Source: an uncultured Peptoniphilus sp.
GTDB taxonomy: Bacteria; Bacillota; Clostridia; Tissierellales; Peptoniphilaceae
Direction: 5' to 3'
Assembly (NCBI GenBank): GCA_946999425.1
Contig: CAMQDG010000051.1
Span: forward strand, 1-10,753
DNA length: 10,753 nucleotides
How positions within the stretch are numbered: the first letter of the stretch is position 1; every line of letters begins with the position of its first letter. Positions 1 through 6,062 of this stretch are shown piece by piece. Made by a program: the position numbers and the translations under genes. The notes below the pieces were generated by a model that did not search any database, was not told the DNA's origin, and saw only the letters and a program-made list of their open reading frames with translations.

Positions 1-105
1 TACCACGATTTTTTTCAAAAATCGGGTTAGGGCTTCAAATTGGTCCCTACATTCGGTGGTAAATCTTTTTTGAAAAATTTTTATAATGCTCTATGTAAAT
101 TTTTG
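1..105. repeat. Left-end intergenic repeat fragment with hairpins
   Basis: This non-coding stretch contains a hairpin with 8-bp arms (6-13 and 17-24) and a longer-range pairing of 1-6 with 56-61. Two of its segments recur in inverted orientation near the right end of the window: 37-51 matches 10530-10544 over 15 bases, and 85-96 matches 10416-10427 over 12 bases, in the order expected for an inverted copy. The short open frame that crosses it (from position 40) has no Shine-Dalgarno site and an uninformative product, so I treat the region as non-coding. Elements starting with a TAGGGAC-type box next to a palindrome are, from general knowledge, common as dispersed intergenic repeats in Firmicutes; membership of such a family is inference. 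The element probably continues left of the window. Confidence 0.5.
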
Positions 106-115
106 CCTAAATGGC

Positions 116-151
116 AAAAAAAAATACCCGAGACTTTTGTCTCGGATATTT
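116..151 (-). terminator. Rho-independent terminator of the sdaAB operon
   Basis: A 7-bp stem (128-134 with 139-145) has a TTTT loop and is extended by further A-T pairs after one mismatch. On the minus strand it is followed by nine T residues (A-run at 116-124 on the plus strand). It starts directly after the stop codon of the ATP-cone gene, so it closes the minus-strand operon. Confidence 0.85.
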
Positions 152-544
152 TCATTTATAGCGACTTGCTGTGGATTTATAACCGTTTGAATATAAGGCT
201 TCTCTTACCCAATTTTTTAATTCTTCTGTGGTTAAAAGCTGCCTATTTTTAAAGTTTTTCAACACGTCTTCTGTTACAATGTTTATGTCATATTCGTTCA
301 TGGGGCATTCTGCAAATTCACTATTACTTGCTATATCAAAAAACATTTTTTGTTTTGAAAATTTTTGTATATAGCCATTTTTGTGAAGTACATATCTCTC
401 GTCGGGGTCTCGAGTTTCTGATATTTGTTTTTCAAGTACTTCAAGCTCCACTTGTCTTAATAATTTTATAATTTCATTTGTGTTTAATTTTTCAGCCTTT
501 ATTGTTTGATAAATTTTTTCTGCAAGACGAGTTTTTAAATCCAT
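152..544 (-). CDS. Free-standing ATP-cone domain protein
   Basis: A 130-residue protein with no membrane segment or signal peptide. Residues about 51-129 read as an ATP-cone: an opening V-x-x-K-N-G (52-57), a hydrophobic-lysine pair after it (F62, K66), a central helix with D86 and V90, then the T-x-E-E-L-x-x-W-V-x-x-A-L helix (106-117) and the closing G-Y-x-x-x-A-x-R-Y (121-129). The ATP-cone is the (d)ATP-sensing domain of ribonucleotide reductases and of the repressor NrdR. Here the zinc ribbon of NrdR is absent (only one cysteine, C80) and no reductase domain follows. Residues 1-45 are helical and charged and not recognised. The start is supported by an AAAGGAG site five bases upstream, which overlaps the end of the carrier gene. 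It is the last gene of the serine operon, 10 bases after the carrier. A regulatory or nucleotide-sensing role is inference only. Confidence 0.72.
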   Translation of the reverse strand: MDLKTRLAEKIYQTIKAEKLNTNEIIKLLRQVELEVLEKQISETRDPDERYVLHKNGYIQKFSKQKMFFDIASNSEFAECPMNEYDINIVTEDVLKNFKNRQLLTTEELKNWVREALYSNGYKSTASRYK

Positions 545-554
545 TTTTTCTCCT

Positions 555-1781
555 TTAAATTAATGCTTTATCATCATCGAAGTTTTCTTCAGGGATAGGT
601 CTTTTTACAATGTGTTTGTAGTAGATTTTTTCTACTGCTATTGATATTGCGTTATCTCCTGTTACGTTTGCTGCTGTTCCAAAGCTATCTTGTGTTAAAT
701 AAAGAGAAATAAGAATTGTTGCCATTGGTGAGTCACTTGCTACTCCTATAAAGGGTAGGAAAGGAAGGGCACTCATTACTGCTCCACCTGGTGCTCCTGG
801 CGCTGCTACCATTGCTACTCCCAATATTGCAATAAATTTTAAGATTAGTCCAAAGGAGTGGTCAAGACCATACATTTCAAGAAGTGTATAAATACATGCT
901 GTTAGTGTGATCATTGAGCCTGGTAGATGGACTGTTGCACATAGGGGGATAACAAAGTCTCTTATTTGTTTTGTTACTCCGATTTTTCTGTTACATTCTA
1001 CGTTTACAGGTATTGTTGCTGCTGATGATTGTGTTCCTACTGCTGTTAGGTAGGCAGGTATTGCTCTTCTAAGTGATTTAAATGGATTTTTTCCTGTGTA
1101 TGTGCAGGATATTATAAACATAATTGAAATATAAATTACATGCAATAATATTATGCAAAGGAATATTTTCCAGAATATTGATAGTATTGCAAATACTGAT
1201 CCTGAATAGGACATATTTGCAAAGTTACCCATTATAAAGAATGGAAGTAGTGGAATAATTATTCCTGAAAGTACCATTATTATTATTTCGTTAAATTCAT
1301 TTATAAGTTTATAAAATCCTTCTCCTGAACCTTTTTGTCTAAGTATTGAAACACAAAGTCCCATCATAAATGCAAGCACAAGGGCTGCTGTTACGTCTAT
1401 TATCGGTCCAAGGGGTATTTCAAATAGAGGTGCTATTGTTTTTTCACTGGCTGCTTGAATTTTTTCTACTAATTCATGAGTTATAAAGTTATCAAAAACT
1501 ATGTTTGCCATTGCATATGATAAACTACCTGCTATTAATGTTGAACAGTATGCTATTGCTACTGTTACACCAAGAAGCTTTCCTGCTCCTTCTGAAAGGT
1601 CTGCTATTCCTTTTGTTACAAAGGCAATAATCATTAAAGGTATTATAAAATTAAGAAATTTTCCAAAAAGTCCTGAAAGAGTTACAAGTATTTGTGTAAC
1701 TACTTCCGGTAAAAATCTTCCGATTAAAATACCAAGGATTATTGCGATGATTAAACGTGGAATAAGTCCTAATTTTTTCAT
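555..1781 (-). CDS. DAACS/SLC1-type amino acid:cation symporter, probably for serine
   Basis: A 408-residue polytopic inner-membrane carrier of the dicarboxylate/amino acid:cation symporter family, usual length for the family. Visible landmarks: N-terminal transmembrane helices, re-entrant hairpin HP1 with T-Q-S-S-A-A-T-I-P (250-258), TM7 with V-H-L-P-G-S (284-289), HP2 with A-P-G-A-P-G-G-A (327-334), and TM8 with D-S-F-G-T-A-A-N-V-T-G-D (365-376). By alignment to archaeal GltPh, the arginine that binds a substrate side-chain carboxylate (R397) is replaced by G368, which argues against glutamate or aspartate and for a neutral substrate. The TM7 N-M-D-G-T motif is replaced by H-L-P-G-S, so sodium coupling may differ. 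It lies 25 bases after sdaAA with a good GAGGAG site, so serine or threonine uptake is the likely job (context inference). It is not close enough in motif to call SstT. Confidence 0.85.
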   Translation of the reverse strand: MKKLGLIPRLIIAIILGILIGRFLPEVVTQILVTLSGLFGKFLNFIIPLMIIAFVTKGIADLSEGAGKLLGVTVAIAYCSTLIAGSLSYAMANIVFDNFITHELVEKIQAASEKTIAPLFEIPLGPIIDVTAALVLAFMMGLCVSILRQKGSGEGFYKLINEFNEIIIMVLSGIIIPLLPFFIMGNFANMSYSGSVFAILSIFWKIFLCIILLHVIYISIMFIISCTYTGKNPFKSLRRAIPAYLTAVGTQSSAATIPVNVECNRKIGVTKQIRDFVIPLCATVHLPGSMITLTACIYTLLEMYGLDHSFGLILKFIAILGVAMVAAPGAPGGAVMSALPFLPFIGVASDSPMATILISLYLTQDSFGTAANVTGDNAISIAVEKIYYKHIVKRPIPEENFDDDKALI

Positions 1782-1806
1782 AGTATCTCCTCTTTTCTAA
1801 GGGATT

Positions 1807-2682
1807 TTATTTTTCTCCTAAAAATTCCCTTCTAATAGATTGACCGGTTTTTGTTCCTGCTATTCCACCTAAGCCTGTTTCTCTTAAACTTTCGTCTAAT
1901 AAATGTCCAACGGACGCCATGGCTTGAACCGTTTCTTCAAAGGGAACGATTGATTTAATTCCTGCAAGAGCCATGTCTGCTGATATAAAGGCATTCATAA
2001 CTCCAGAGGCATTCCTAAAGGTACAAGGATACTCTACTAAACCGGCTATCGGATCACATACAAGTCCCATAACATTTATAAGACTTATACTTGCTGCTTG
2101 AAGAGCTTGATCCGGAGTGCCTCCAAGCATTGCTGTTATTGCTGATGCGGCCATTGCTGAAGCACTTCCGCATTCTGCTTGACAACCACCCTCTGCTCCA
2201 GCAAAGGTGGCATATTTTCCAATGATTTGACCGATGCCTATTGCTGTCAATAGACCCTTTATCATAGTCTCATCATCAAAATTATATCTTTTTCTTGCGG
2301 ATGTCATTGCAGCGGGCATTATCCCCGAGGATCCTGCTGTAGGTGCAGCAGCAATCTTGCCCATAGCTGCATTACATTCCGAAGTAGAAAAAGCCATAGC
2401 CATAGCTTCTACTAAAAAGTCTCCGACAATAGATTTGCCAGTTTCTTTATATTCCATAAACTTTTTTGCGAAGCCGTCTATCATTTTAAATCTTGTAGTA
2501 TAAGATTTTTCCAAAGTATCATGAGCAGATTTGTTAAAAACTTCAAGGACAATTTTTAATTTTTCTTCTATTTGCTCCTTGGTTTTTTTGGTGTTTTTCA
2601 TTTCAGATTCCAAAACCATTTGACCTATATCAACTTTGTTTTTTTCGCAATAGTCAATAATATCTTTATGAGTATTTAACAT
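1807..2682 (-). CDS. sdaAA: L-serine dehydratase, iron-sulfur dependent, alpha subunit
   Basis: The catalytic subunit of the two-subunit L-serine ammonia-lyase, which converts L-serine to pyruvate and ammonia in the cytoplasm. The 291-residue protein carries the family hallmarks: the glycine-rich P-T-A-G-S-S-G-I-M-P (114-123), C-Q-A-E-C-G-S (167-173) and C-D-P-I-A-G-L-V-E-Y-P-C (209-220). C167, C209 and C220 have spacings of 42 and 11, the same as the three [4Fe-4S] ligands described in the Legionella single-chain enzyme (C343, C385, C396). No cysteine follows C220, so the C-terminal cysteine that acts as a fourth ligand in that enzyme is missing here. The gene starts one base after sdaAB ends, and its GAGGTG Shine-Dalgarno site lies inside the last sdaAB codons, which points to coupled translation. 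The cluster implies oxygen sensitivity, in keeping with an anaerobe. Confidence 0.96.
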   Translation of the reverse strand: MLNTHKDIIDYCEKNKVDIGQMVLESEMKNTKKTKEQIEEKLKIVLEVFNKSAHDTLEKSYTTRFKMIDGFAKKFMEYKETGKSIVGDFLVEAMAMAFSTSECNAAMGKIAAAPTAGSSGIMPAAMTSARKRYNFDDETMIKGLLTAIGIGQIIGKYATFAGAEGGCQAECGSASAMAASAITAMLGGTPDQALQAASISLINVMGLVCDPIAGLVEYPCTFRNASGVMNAFISADMALAGIKSIVPFEETVQAMASVGHLLDESLRETGLGGIAGTKTGQSIRREFLGEK

Positions 2683-2683
2683 A

Positions 2684-3349
2684 TCACACCTCTACATACT
2701 TAGCTTCAAGAAACCTGTTTTTATCTATAATAGCTTCCTTGATTTTATCAGTAAGTTTTCTGTCAATTTCAATTGTTAAAGTTACAACATCAGTAAGTTT
2801 ATCCTTAATAGTATTTATAGACTCTATATTGTATGAATTTTCTGAAAGTAGAGATGAAACATAAGCTATTACTCCCTTTTGTTCCTTATATTTAAGCAAA
2901 ATAGTAGGAAACTCTCCCCTAAATTTCAACTCAACTCCATTTATATTTACTATAATCATAGCTCCACCGCCAATAGATGAGCCTATTACAAACTCATCAT
3001 GGTCATCATAGTGAAAAACTATTTTTACACTATTAGGATGATATTTTTCACCTAAATCAGTTTTTATAAATTTATATTTAATACCTTCTTTTTCAGCAAT
3101 TTCAAAACTATTTCTAATACGAGTATCATCAGTTTCAAATCCCATAACTCCTCCTACAAGAGCCCTGTCTGTACCATGACCCTTATAAGTGTGAGCAAAG
3201 GAACCATGTAAGAAGAAATCTACACTTTTCCAGCCCTTTGAAGATATTTTCATAGCTGTCTTGCCAATACGACAAGCACCGGCAGTATGTGAAGAACTTG
3301 GTCCAATCATAATAGGACCTAAAATATCGAAAGCACCGAATTCAGCCAT
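2684..3349 (-). CDS. sdaAB: L-serine dehydratase, iron-sulfur dependent, beta subunit
   Basis: The partner subunit of the type 2 serine dehydratase. Residues 1-145 form the serine dehydratase beta domain, with the signature G-P-S-S-S-H-T-A-G-A-C-R-I-G (16-29) and H-G-S-F-A-H-T-Y-K-G-H-G-T-D (48-61). Residues about 148-221 form an ACT domain, starting around K-G-V-I-A-Y-V-S; ACT domains commonly bind amino acids, so serine control of the enzyme is plausible but not shown. The length of 221 residues is typical. It is the first gene of the operon; an AGGAGGT site upstream of the ATG fixes the start. A leader of about 85 bases separates it from the promoter at 3442-3470; I see no riboswitch or T-box in that leader. 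Confidence 0.96.
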   Translation of the reverse strand: MAEFGAFDILGPIMIGPSSSHTAGACRIGKTAMKISSKGWKSVDFFLHGSFAHTYKGHGTDRALVGGVMGFETDDTRIRNSFEIAEKEGIKYKFIKTDLGEKYHPNSVKIVFHYDDHDEFVIGSSIGGGAMIIVNINGVELKFRGEFPTILLKYKEQKGVIAYVSSLLSENSYNIESINTIKDKLTDVVTLTIEIDRKLTDKIKEAIIDKNRFLEAKYVEV

Positions 3350-3441
3350 TTTATTACCTCCTATAAAATTAAAAAATTTCCAAAAAATAACTTTTATAGA
3401 AATCTTTAATGTTTAAATTTTCATCTTTTTATCACACATAT

Positions 3442-3470
3442 AATTTATCCTAATTGTATGTATTTGTCAA
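3442..3470 (-). promoter_or_regulatory. Promoter for the sdaAB operon
   Basis: On the minus strand a perfect -35 box TTGACA (3465-3470) is followed after 17 bases by TAAATT (3442-3447), a four-of-six match to the -10 consensus. It lies about 90 bases upstream of sdaAB in the 227-base divergent intergenic region. No operator is obvious. Confidence 0.6.
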
Positions 3471-3509
3471 AAATATTCTGATAAAAAATGGCTATAAGTT
3501 CAAAAAAAC

Positions 3510-3538
3510 TTGAAATATTTTTTATTGTTTGATAGTAT
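3510..3538 (+). promoter_or_regulatory. Promoter for the PuuD-like hydrolase gene
   Basis: TTGAAA (3510-3515), a 17-base spacer and TAGTAT (3533-3538) match sigma-A type boxes. Transcription would begin near 3545, about 30 bases before the start codon, with a GGAG ribosome site at 3566-3569. Confidence 0.6.
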
Positions 3539-3576
3539 AACAAATTACTAATACTTAAAATATATGGAGTGATTAA

Positions 3577-4272
3577 ATGAAACCTTTAATAGGGCTTACC
3601 CCAACTTATACTGGAAAATATGAAAGCTATTTTCCCGTTACCCAATATTATAAAGCGATAATAGCACTTGGAGGAGTTCCCCTTTTAATACCAATTTTGT
3701 CGGAGAAAGAACAAGTTAAACCTATAGTAGAAGGTCTTGATGGAATTATCTTCTCAGGAGGACATGACATTCAACCCTCCTACTACAATGAAGAGGCAAC
3801 AAAAGAACTTGGTCTTGTAGTTCCTGAAAGAGATAAATTAGAATCTCTATTGTTTGAAGAAATTATGAAAACAGATCTTCCCCTTTTGGGAATCTGTCGC
3901 GGCATGCAAATAATAAATGTATTTTTAGGCGGAAGTCTATATCAAGATATACCTACAAGTTTTCCATCAAATATAAAACATAGACAGGAAAAGCCCTTTC
4001 ATAACGCTTGCCACTCAGTTACAATTACAGATGAAAATTTCAAAAATCTCCTTGGTGAAAAAATAAATGTAAATTCAAGACACCATCAAGGGATAAAGAA
4101 ACTTGCAGATTCTTTAAGTCCCTTTGCTCAAAGTGACGACGGACTTATTGAAGGAGTTTACATGAAAAATAGAGATTTACTTGCAGTTCAATGGCATCCG
4201 GAATATCTTTTCAACACAGATCCAGGTTCAGAGAAAATAATAAAATATTTTATAGACCTTTGTAAAAAATAA
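3577..4272 (+). CDS. PuuD-like class I glutamine amidotransferase-fold hydrolase (peptidase C26)
   Basis: A 231-residue cytoplasmic protein of the peptidase C26 / gamma-glutamyl-gamma-aminobutyrate hydrolase family. The catalytic triad is visible: nucleophile C107 in G-I-C-R-G-M-Q (105-111), H207 and E209 in Q-W-H-P-E-Y (205-210). The oxyanion region F-S-G-G-H-D-I (59-65) and the R-H-H-Q-G segment (168-172) are also typical. Family members cleave gamma-glutamyl amide bonds; PuuD acts on gamma-glutamyl-GABA in putrescine breakdown. The other Puu enzymes PuuA and PuuB are not in this window, so the substrate is open: gamma-glutamyl peptides or another gamma-glutamyl amide are equally possible. 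It is a single-gene unit, divergent from the serine operon, with its own promoter and terminator. GGAG seven bases before the ATG supports the start. Confidence 0.88.
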   Translation: MKPLIGLTPTYTGKYESYFPVTQYYKAIIALGGVPLLIPILSEKEQVKPIVEGLDGIIFSGGHDIQPSYYNEEATKELGLVVPERDKLESLLFEEIMKTDLPLLGICRGMQIINVFLGGSLYQDIPTSFPSNIKHRQEKPFHNACHSVTITDENFKNLLGEKINVNSRHHQGIKKLADSLSPFAQSDDGLIEGVYMKNRDLLAVQWHPEYLFNTDPGSEKIIKYFIDLCKK

Positions 4273-4282
4273 ATATGAAAAG

Positions 4283-4324
4283 AAAAAACTATCTTTGCTA
4301 TAATAATTCAAAGATAGTTTTTTT
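4283..4324 (+). terminator. Terminator after the PuuD-like gene
   Basis: A long stem (4283-4297 with 4309-4324) encloses an 11-base loop and runs into seven T residues (4318-4324). It begins ten bases after the stop codon. The A-run at its left side could also give some termination from the minus strand. Confidence 0.88.
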
Positions 4325-4344
4325 ATAGTTTAATTTTTAATTTT

Positions 4345-4373
4345 AAAAACCGGGCTGTTTTTCAGTCCGGTTT
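4345..4373 (-). terminator. Terminator of the murI operon
   Basis: An 11-bp stem with one G-T pair (4347-4357 with 4363-4373) and a TTTTT loop sits two bases after the acetyltransferase stop codon. On the minus strand it leads into a five-T run and more AT-rich DNA. It could weakly back up the plus-strand terminator at 4283-4324. Confidence 0.75.
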
Positions 4374-4375
4374 GT

Positions 4376-4894
4376 TTATAATTCTATTAAATATCGTCTT
4401 GTTAAAAATTTTTCTCCATCTATATTATTTTCTATTTTGTCTTTTAATTTTCCTTTATTGTTTTCTATTACTCCTATGGAGCCTAAATTCTTATCATTAC
4501 ATGTTAGCAAAACTTCTTTTAAGCCGATTTTTTTTGCTTCTTCAAGGCAAAGGTTAAGCATTTGTGTGCCATGGCCTTTTTCCCTATATTTTGTGTTTAT
4601 TCCATAGCCTATATTGCCTCCGAATTTTTTTAAATTTTCCGTAAGATCATGCCTTAAAGCAATTATTCCTATTAAATTATCCTCTTCATCCACCATTAAA
4701 TAGACGTCTGCTCTTACATAGAATTTTGGTAAGTCTTCGCCCTTTGAAAATTTTTCTATTTCTTCAAGCCACTTATTAAATTCTTTCTCATCGTCTAAAT
4801 TTTCATTGTGTAAATAAAGTTTTTCCCCTTGAAAATTTACAAAAAATTCTTGCAGCTTTTCCCTATATTTTTTTTCTGGCCTTACTAATTTCAT
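4376..4894 (-). CDS. GNAT family N-acetyltransferase
   Basis: A 172-residue single-domain acetyltransferase. The acetyl-CoA pyrophosphate-binding motif R-x-x-G-x-G is present as R104-E-K-G107-H-G109, preceded by the beta-strand G-N-I-G-Y-G-I (93-99) and followed by the helix that usually carries A of the fold. Residues 73-82 (N-L-I-G-I-I-A-L-R-H) look like the central beta strand, and T-C-N-D-K-N (131-136) matches the late motif seen in the COG3981-type predicted acetyltransferases. The acceptor is unknown; small-molecule amines, antibiotics or proteins are all possible. The start overlaps the stop of the metal-binding gene by four bases (ATGA), so the two are translationally coupled. It is the last gene of the murI operon. 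Confidence 0.85.
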   Translation of the reverse strand: MKLVRPEKKYREKLQEFFVNFQGEKLYLHNENLDDEKEFNKWLEEIEKFSKGEDLPKFYVRADVYLMVDEEDNLIGIIALRHDLTENLKKFGGNIGYGINTKYREKGHGTQMLNLCLEEAKKIGLKEVLLTCNDKNLGSIGVIENNKGKLKDKIENNIDGEKFLTRRYLIEL

Positions 4895-5094
4895 TTCATT
4901 TGAGCCTTGTAGCCTGCTTCTTCTACTGTTTTTACTAATTTTTCGTCTTCCAAGTTTTCTCCCTTTATTTTTGCTTGTTTTCTAAAGAGAGAAACTTTTA
5001 CTTCTTCTACTCCTTCAATTTCCTTTAGAGCTTTTTCTACTTTTGCTTTGCAATGTTCACAAGTCATTCCTTGAATTTTTAATATTTTTTCCAT
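4891..5094 (-). CDS. CopZ-like heavy-metal-associated (HMA) domain protein
   Basis: A 67-residue protein that is a single HMA domain of the ferredoxin-like fold. The metal site is G-M-T-C-E-H-C (9-15), with C12 and C15 as the two thiol ligands, followed by the K-A-L-K-E-I-E-G-V (21-29) helix-turn and the E-A-G-Y (59-62) near the end. Proteins of this type carry Cu(I) between importers, P-type ATPases and regulators. No copper ATPase or CsoR/CopY regulator lies in the window, so the client is unknown. AGGAGG overlaps the murI stop codon and fixes the start, nine bases after murI. Confidence 0.9.
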   Translation of the reverse strand: MEKILKIQGMTCEHCKAKVEKALKEIEGVEEVKVSLFRKQAKIKGENLEDEKLVKTVEEAGYKAQMK

Positions 5095-5103
5095 TTTGTC
5101 CTC

Positions 5104-5907
5104 CTAATTTACAATTTCTATTTTTATTTTATTTGCAAATTCTTGTCCAAATATTTTACCTACCATTTCTCTTAGTTGGCTATCTTCTCCACTGGTCAAA
5201 AAGTTTATATTTTTATTTTTTTCTATCATTTTTCTTGCCTTTAAAAATTCTTTCATAGATTTTGCCGTTTCTAAGGCTGGATCTATTAAGTTAATTTTTT
5301 TATTTTCTTTTTTATTTTTAAGATATTCTTTTATTTTTTCTATAGCTAAGGGAAAGTGGGTACAGCCTAATATAAGGGTGTCATATTCAAAATCTTCTAA
5401 TTTATCCATGTATTTTTTTATTATTTCTTCTGCTTTTTCATCGTCCACATGACCCATTTCTATGGTTGTTACCAAGTCTGGACAGGCTAAAGCTCTTATC
5501 TCGAAAGATGGGTCAAGTTTTTTTAGTTGGTCTTGATAAACTTTCCCTTCTACTGTTGCCTTTGTTGCTAAAAGGGCTATTTTTTTATTTTTGCTATTTT
5601 TAAAGCCTTCCATTACTCCTGATGAAACTACTCCCAAGATTGGAAAATTAAATTTTGTTTTAAGATAGGTTTCACTATATGTAGTTGCGGTGTTACAAGC
5701 TATTATAGAGGCTTTTACTTTATTTTCTTCAAAAATCTTAAAGGATTCGTAACTTAATTTTCTAATTTGTTCGGGACTTTTTTCTCCATAGGGTAGATTT
5801 TTTGCATCACAATAATATATATAATTTTCTTCTGGCAATAAGTCTATCATGGCTTTTAATACTGTAAGCCCTCCTACGCCTGAGTCGAATATTCCTATTC
5901 CATTCAT
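5104..5907 (-). CDS. murI: Glutamate racemase
   Basis: Converts L-glutamate to D-glutamate for peptidoglycan, without a cofactor, in the cytoplasm. Counting from the ATG at 5907 gives 267 residues, usual for the family. The two catalytic cysteines are C71 in A-C-N-T-A-T-T (70-76) and C182 in G-C-T-H-F-P-L (181-187); D8 and S9 in G-I-F-D-S-G-V-G-G (5-13) and H184 complete the site. A longer reading frame begins with GTG at 5916, but that GTG is part of the Shine-Dalgarno sequence AAAGGTGAT, which is well spaced for the ATG three codons later. It heads a three-gene operon with an HMA protein and an acetyltransferase. As an essential wall gene it is likely constitutive; I could not place its promoter with confidence. 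Confidence 0.95.
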   Translation of the reverse strand: MNGIGIFDSGVGGLTVLKAMIDLLPEENYIYYCDAKNLPYGEKSPEQIRKLSYESFKIFEENKVKASIIACNTATTYSETYLKTKFNFPILGVVSSGVMEGFKNSKNKKIALLATKATVEGKVYQDQLKKLDPSFEIRALACPDLVTTIEMGHVDDEKAEEIIKKYMDKLEDFEYDTLILGCTHFPLAIEKIKEYLKNKKENKKINLIDPALETAKSMKEFLKARKMIEKNKNINFLTSGEDSQLREMVGKIFGQEFANKIKIEIVN

Positions 5908-6029
5908 ATTTATCACCTTTTCTATTTATACCCTTAGGAAATTTTTTATATCAATTTGCTTATTTTCTATATTTATTATTTTATCTCACTTGAAAAGATT
6001 GGTAAATTTTTTTTCGGGTAAATAGGTAC

Positions 6030-6035
6030 TATAAT
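6030..6035 (+). promoter_or_regulatory. -10 box for the aldehyde dehydrogenase gene
   Basis: A perfect TATAAT lies about 30 bases upstream of the start codons, so the transcript leader would be short. No convincing -35 box exists at the right distance; that position is a run of T. TTGAAA at 5990-5995 is too far away (34 bases). The promoter may need an activator or rely on the T-rich DNA. Confidence 0.45.
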
Positions 6036-6062
6036 TAATTTTTATATATTTTTGAAAGGAAA

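Noticed and set aside
40..252. 70-residue plus-strand frame at the left end
   Set aside because: It runs through the repeat, the terminator hairpin and the antisense of the ATP-cone gene, and has no Shine-Dalgarno site.
152..544. NrdR repressor or a truncated ribonucleotide reductase
   Set aside because: No zinc ribbon cysteines are present, the protein has its own extra N-terminal part, a good ribosome site and a terminator, so it is not an obvious fragment of either.
3350..3440. Riboswitch or T-box in the sdaAB leader
   Set aside because: The leader of about 85 bases is A/T-rich without the T-box sequence, a conserved aptamer or a terminator hairpin.
4372..4557. 61-residue hydrophobic plus-strand frame
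   Set aside because: It is antisense to the acetyltransferase gene; the hydrophobic look comes from the reverse complement of A-rich codons.
5043..5258. 71-residue plus-strand frame resembling a small membrane protein
   Set aside because: It is antisense to murI and the HMA gene, which are both well supported, and has no ribosome site.
5925..5954. TTGATA and TATAAA with an 18-base spacer as a murI promoter
   Set aside because: The boxes are acceptable but would start transcription inside the Shine-Dalgarno region, leaving almost no leader; the true promoter may lie further upstream.
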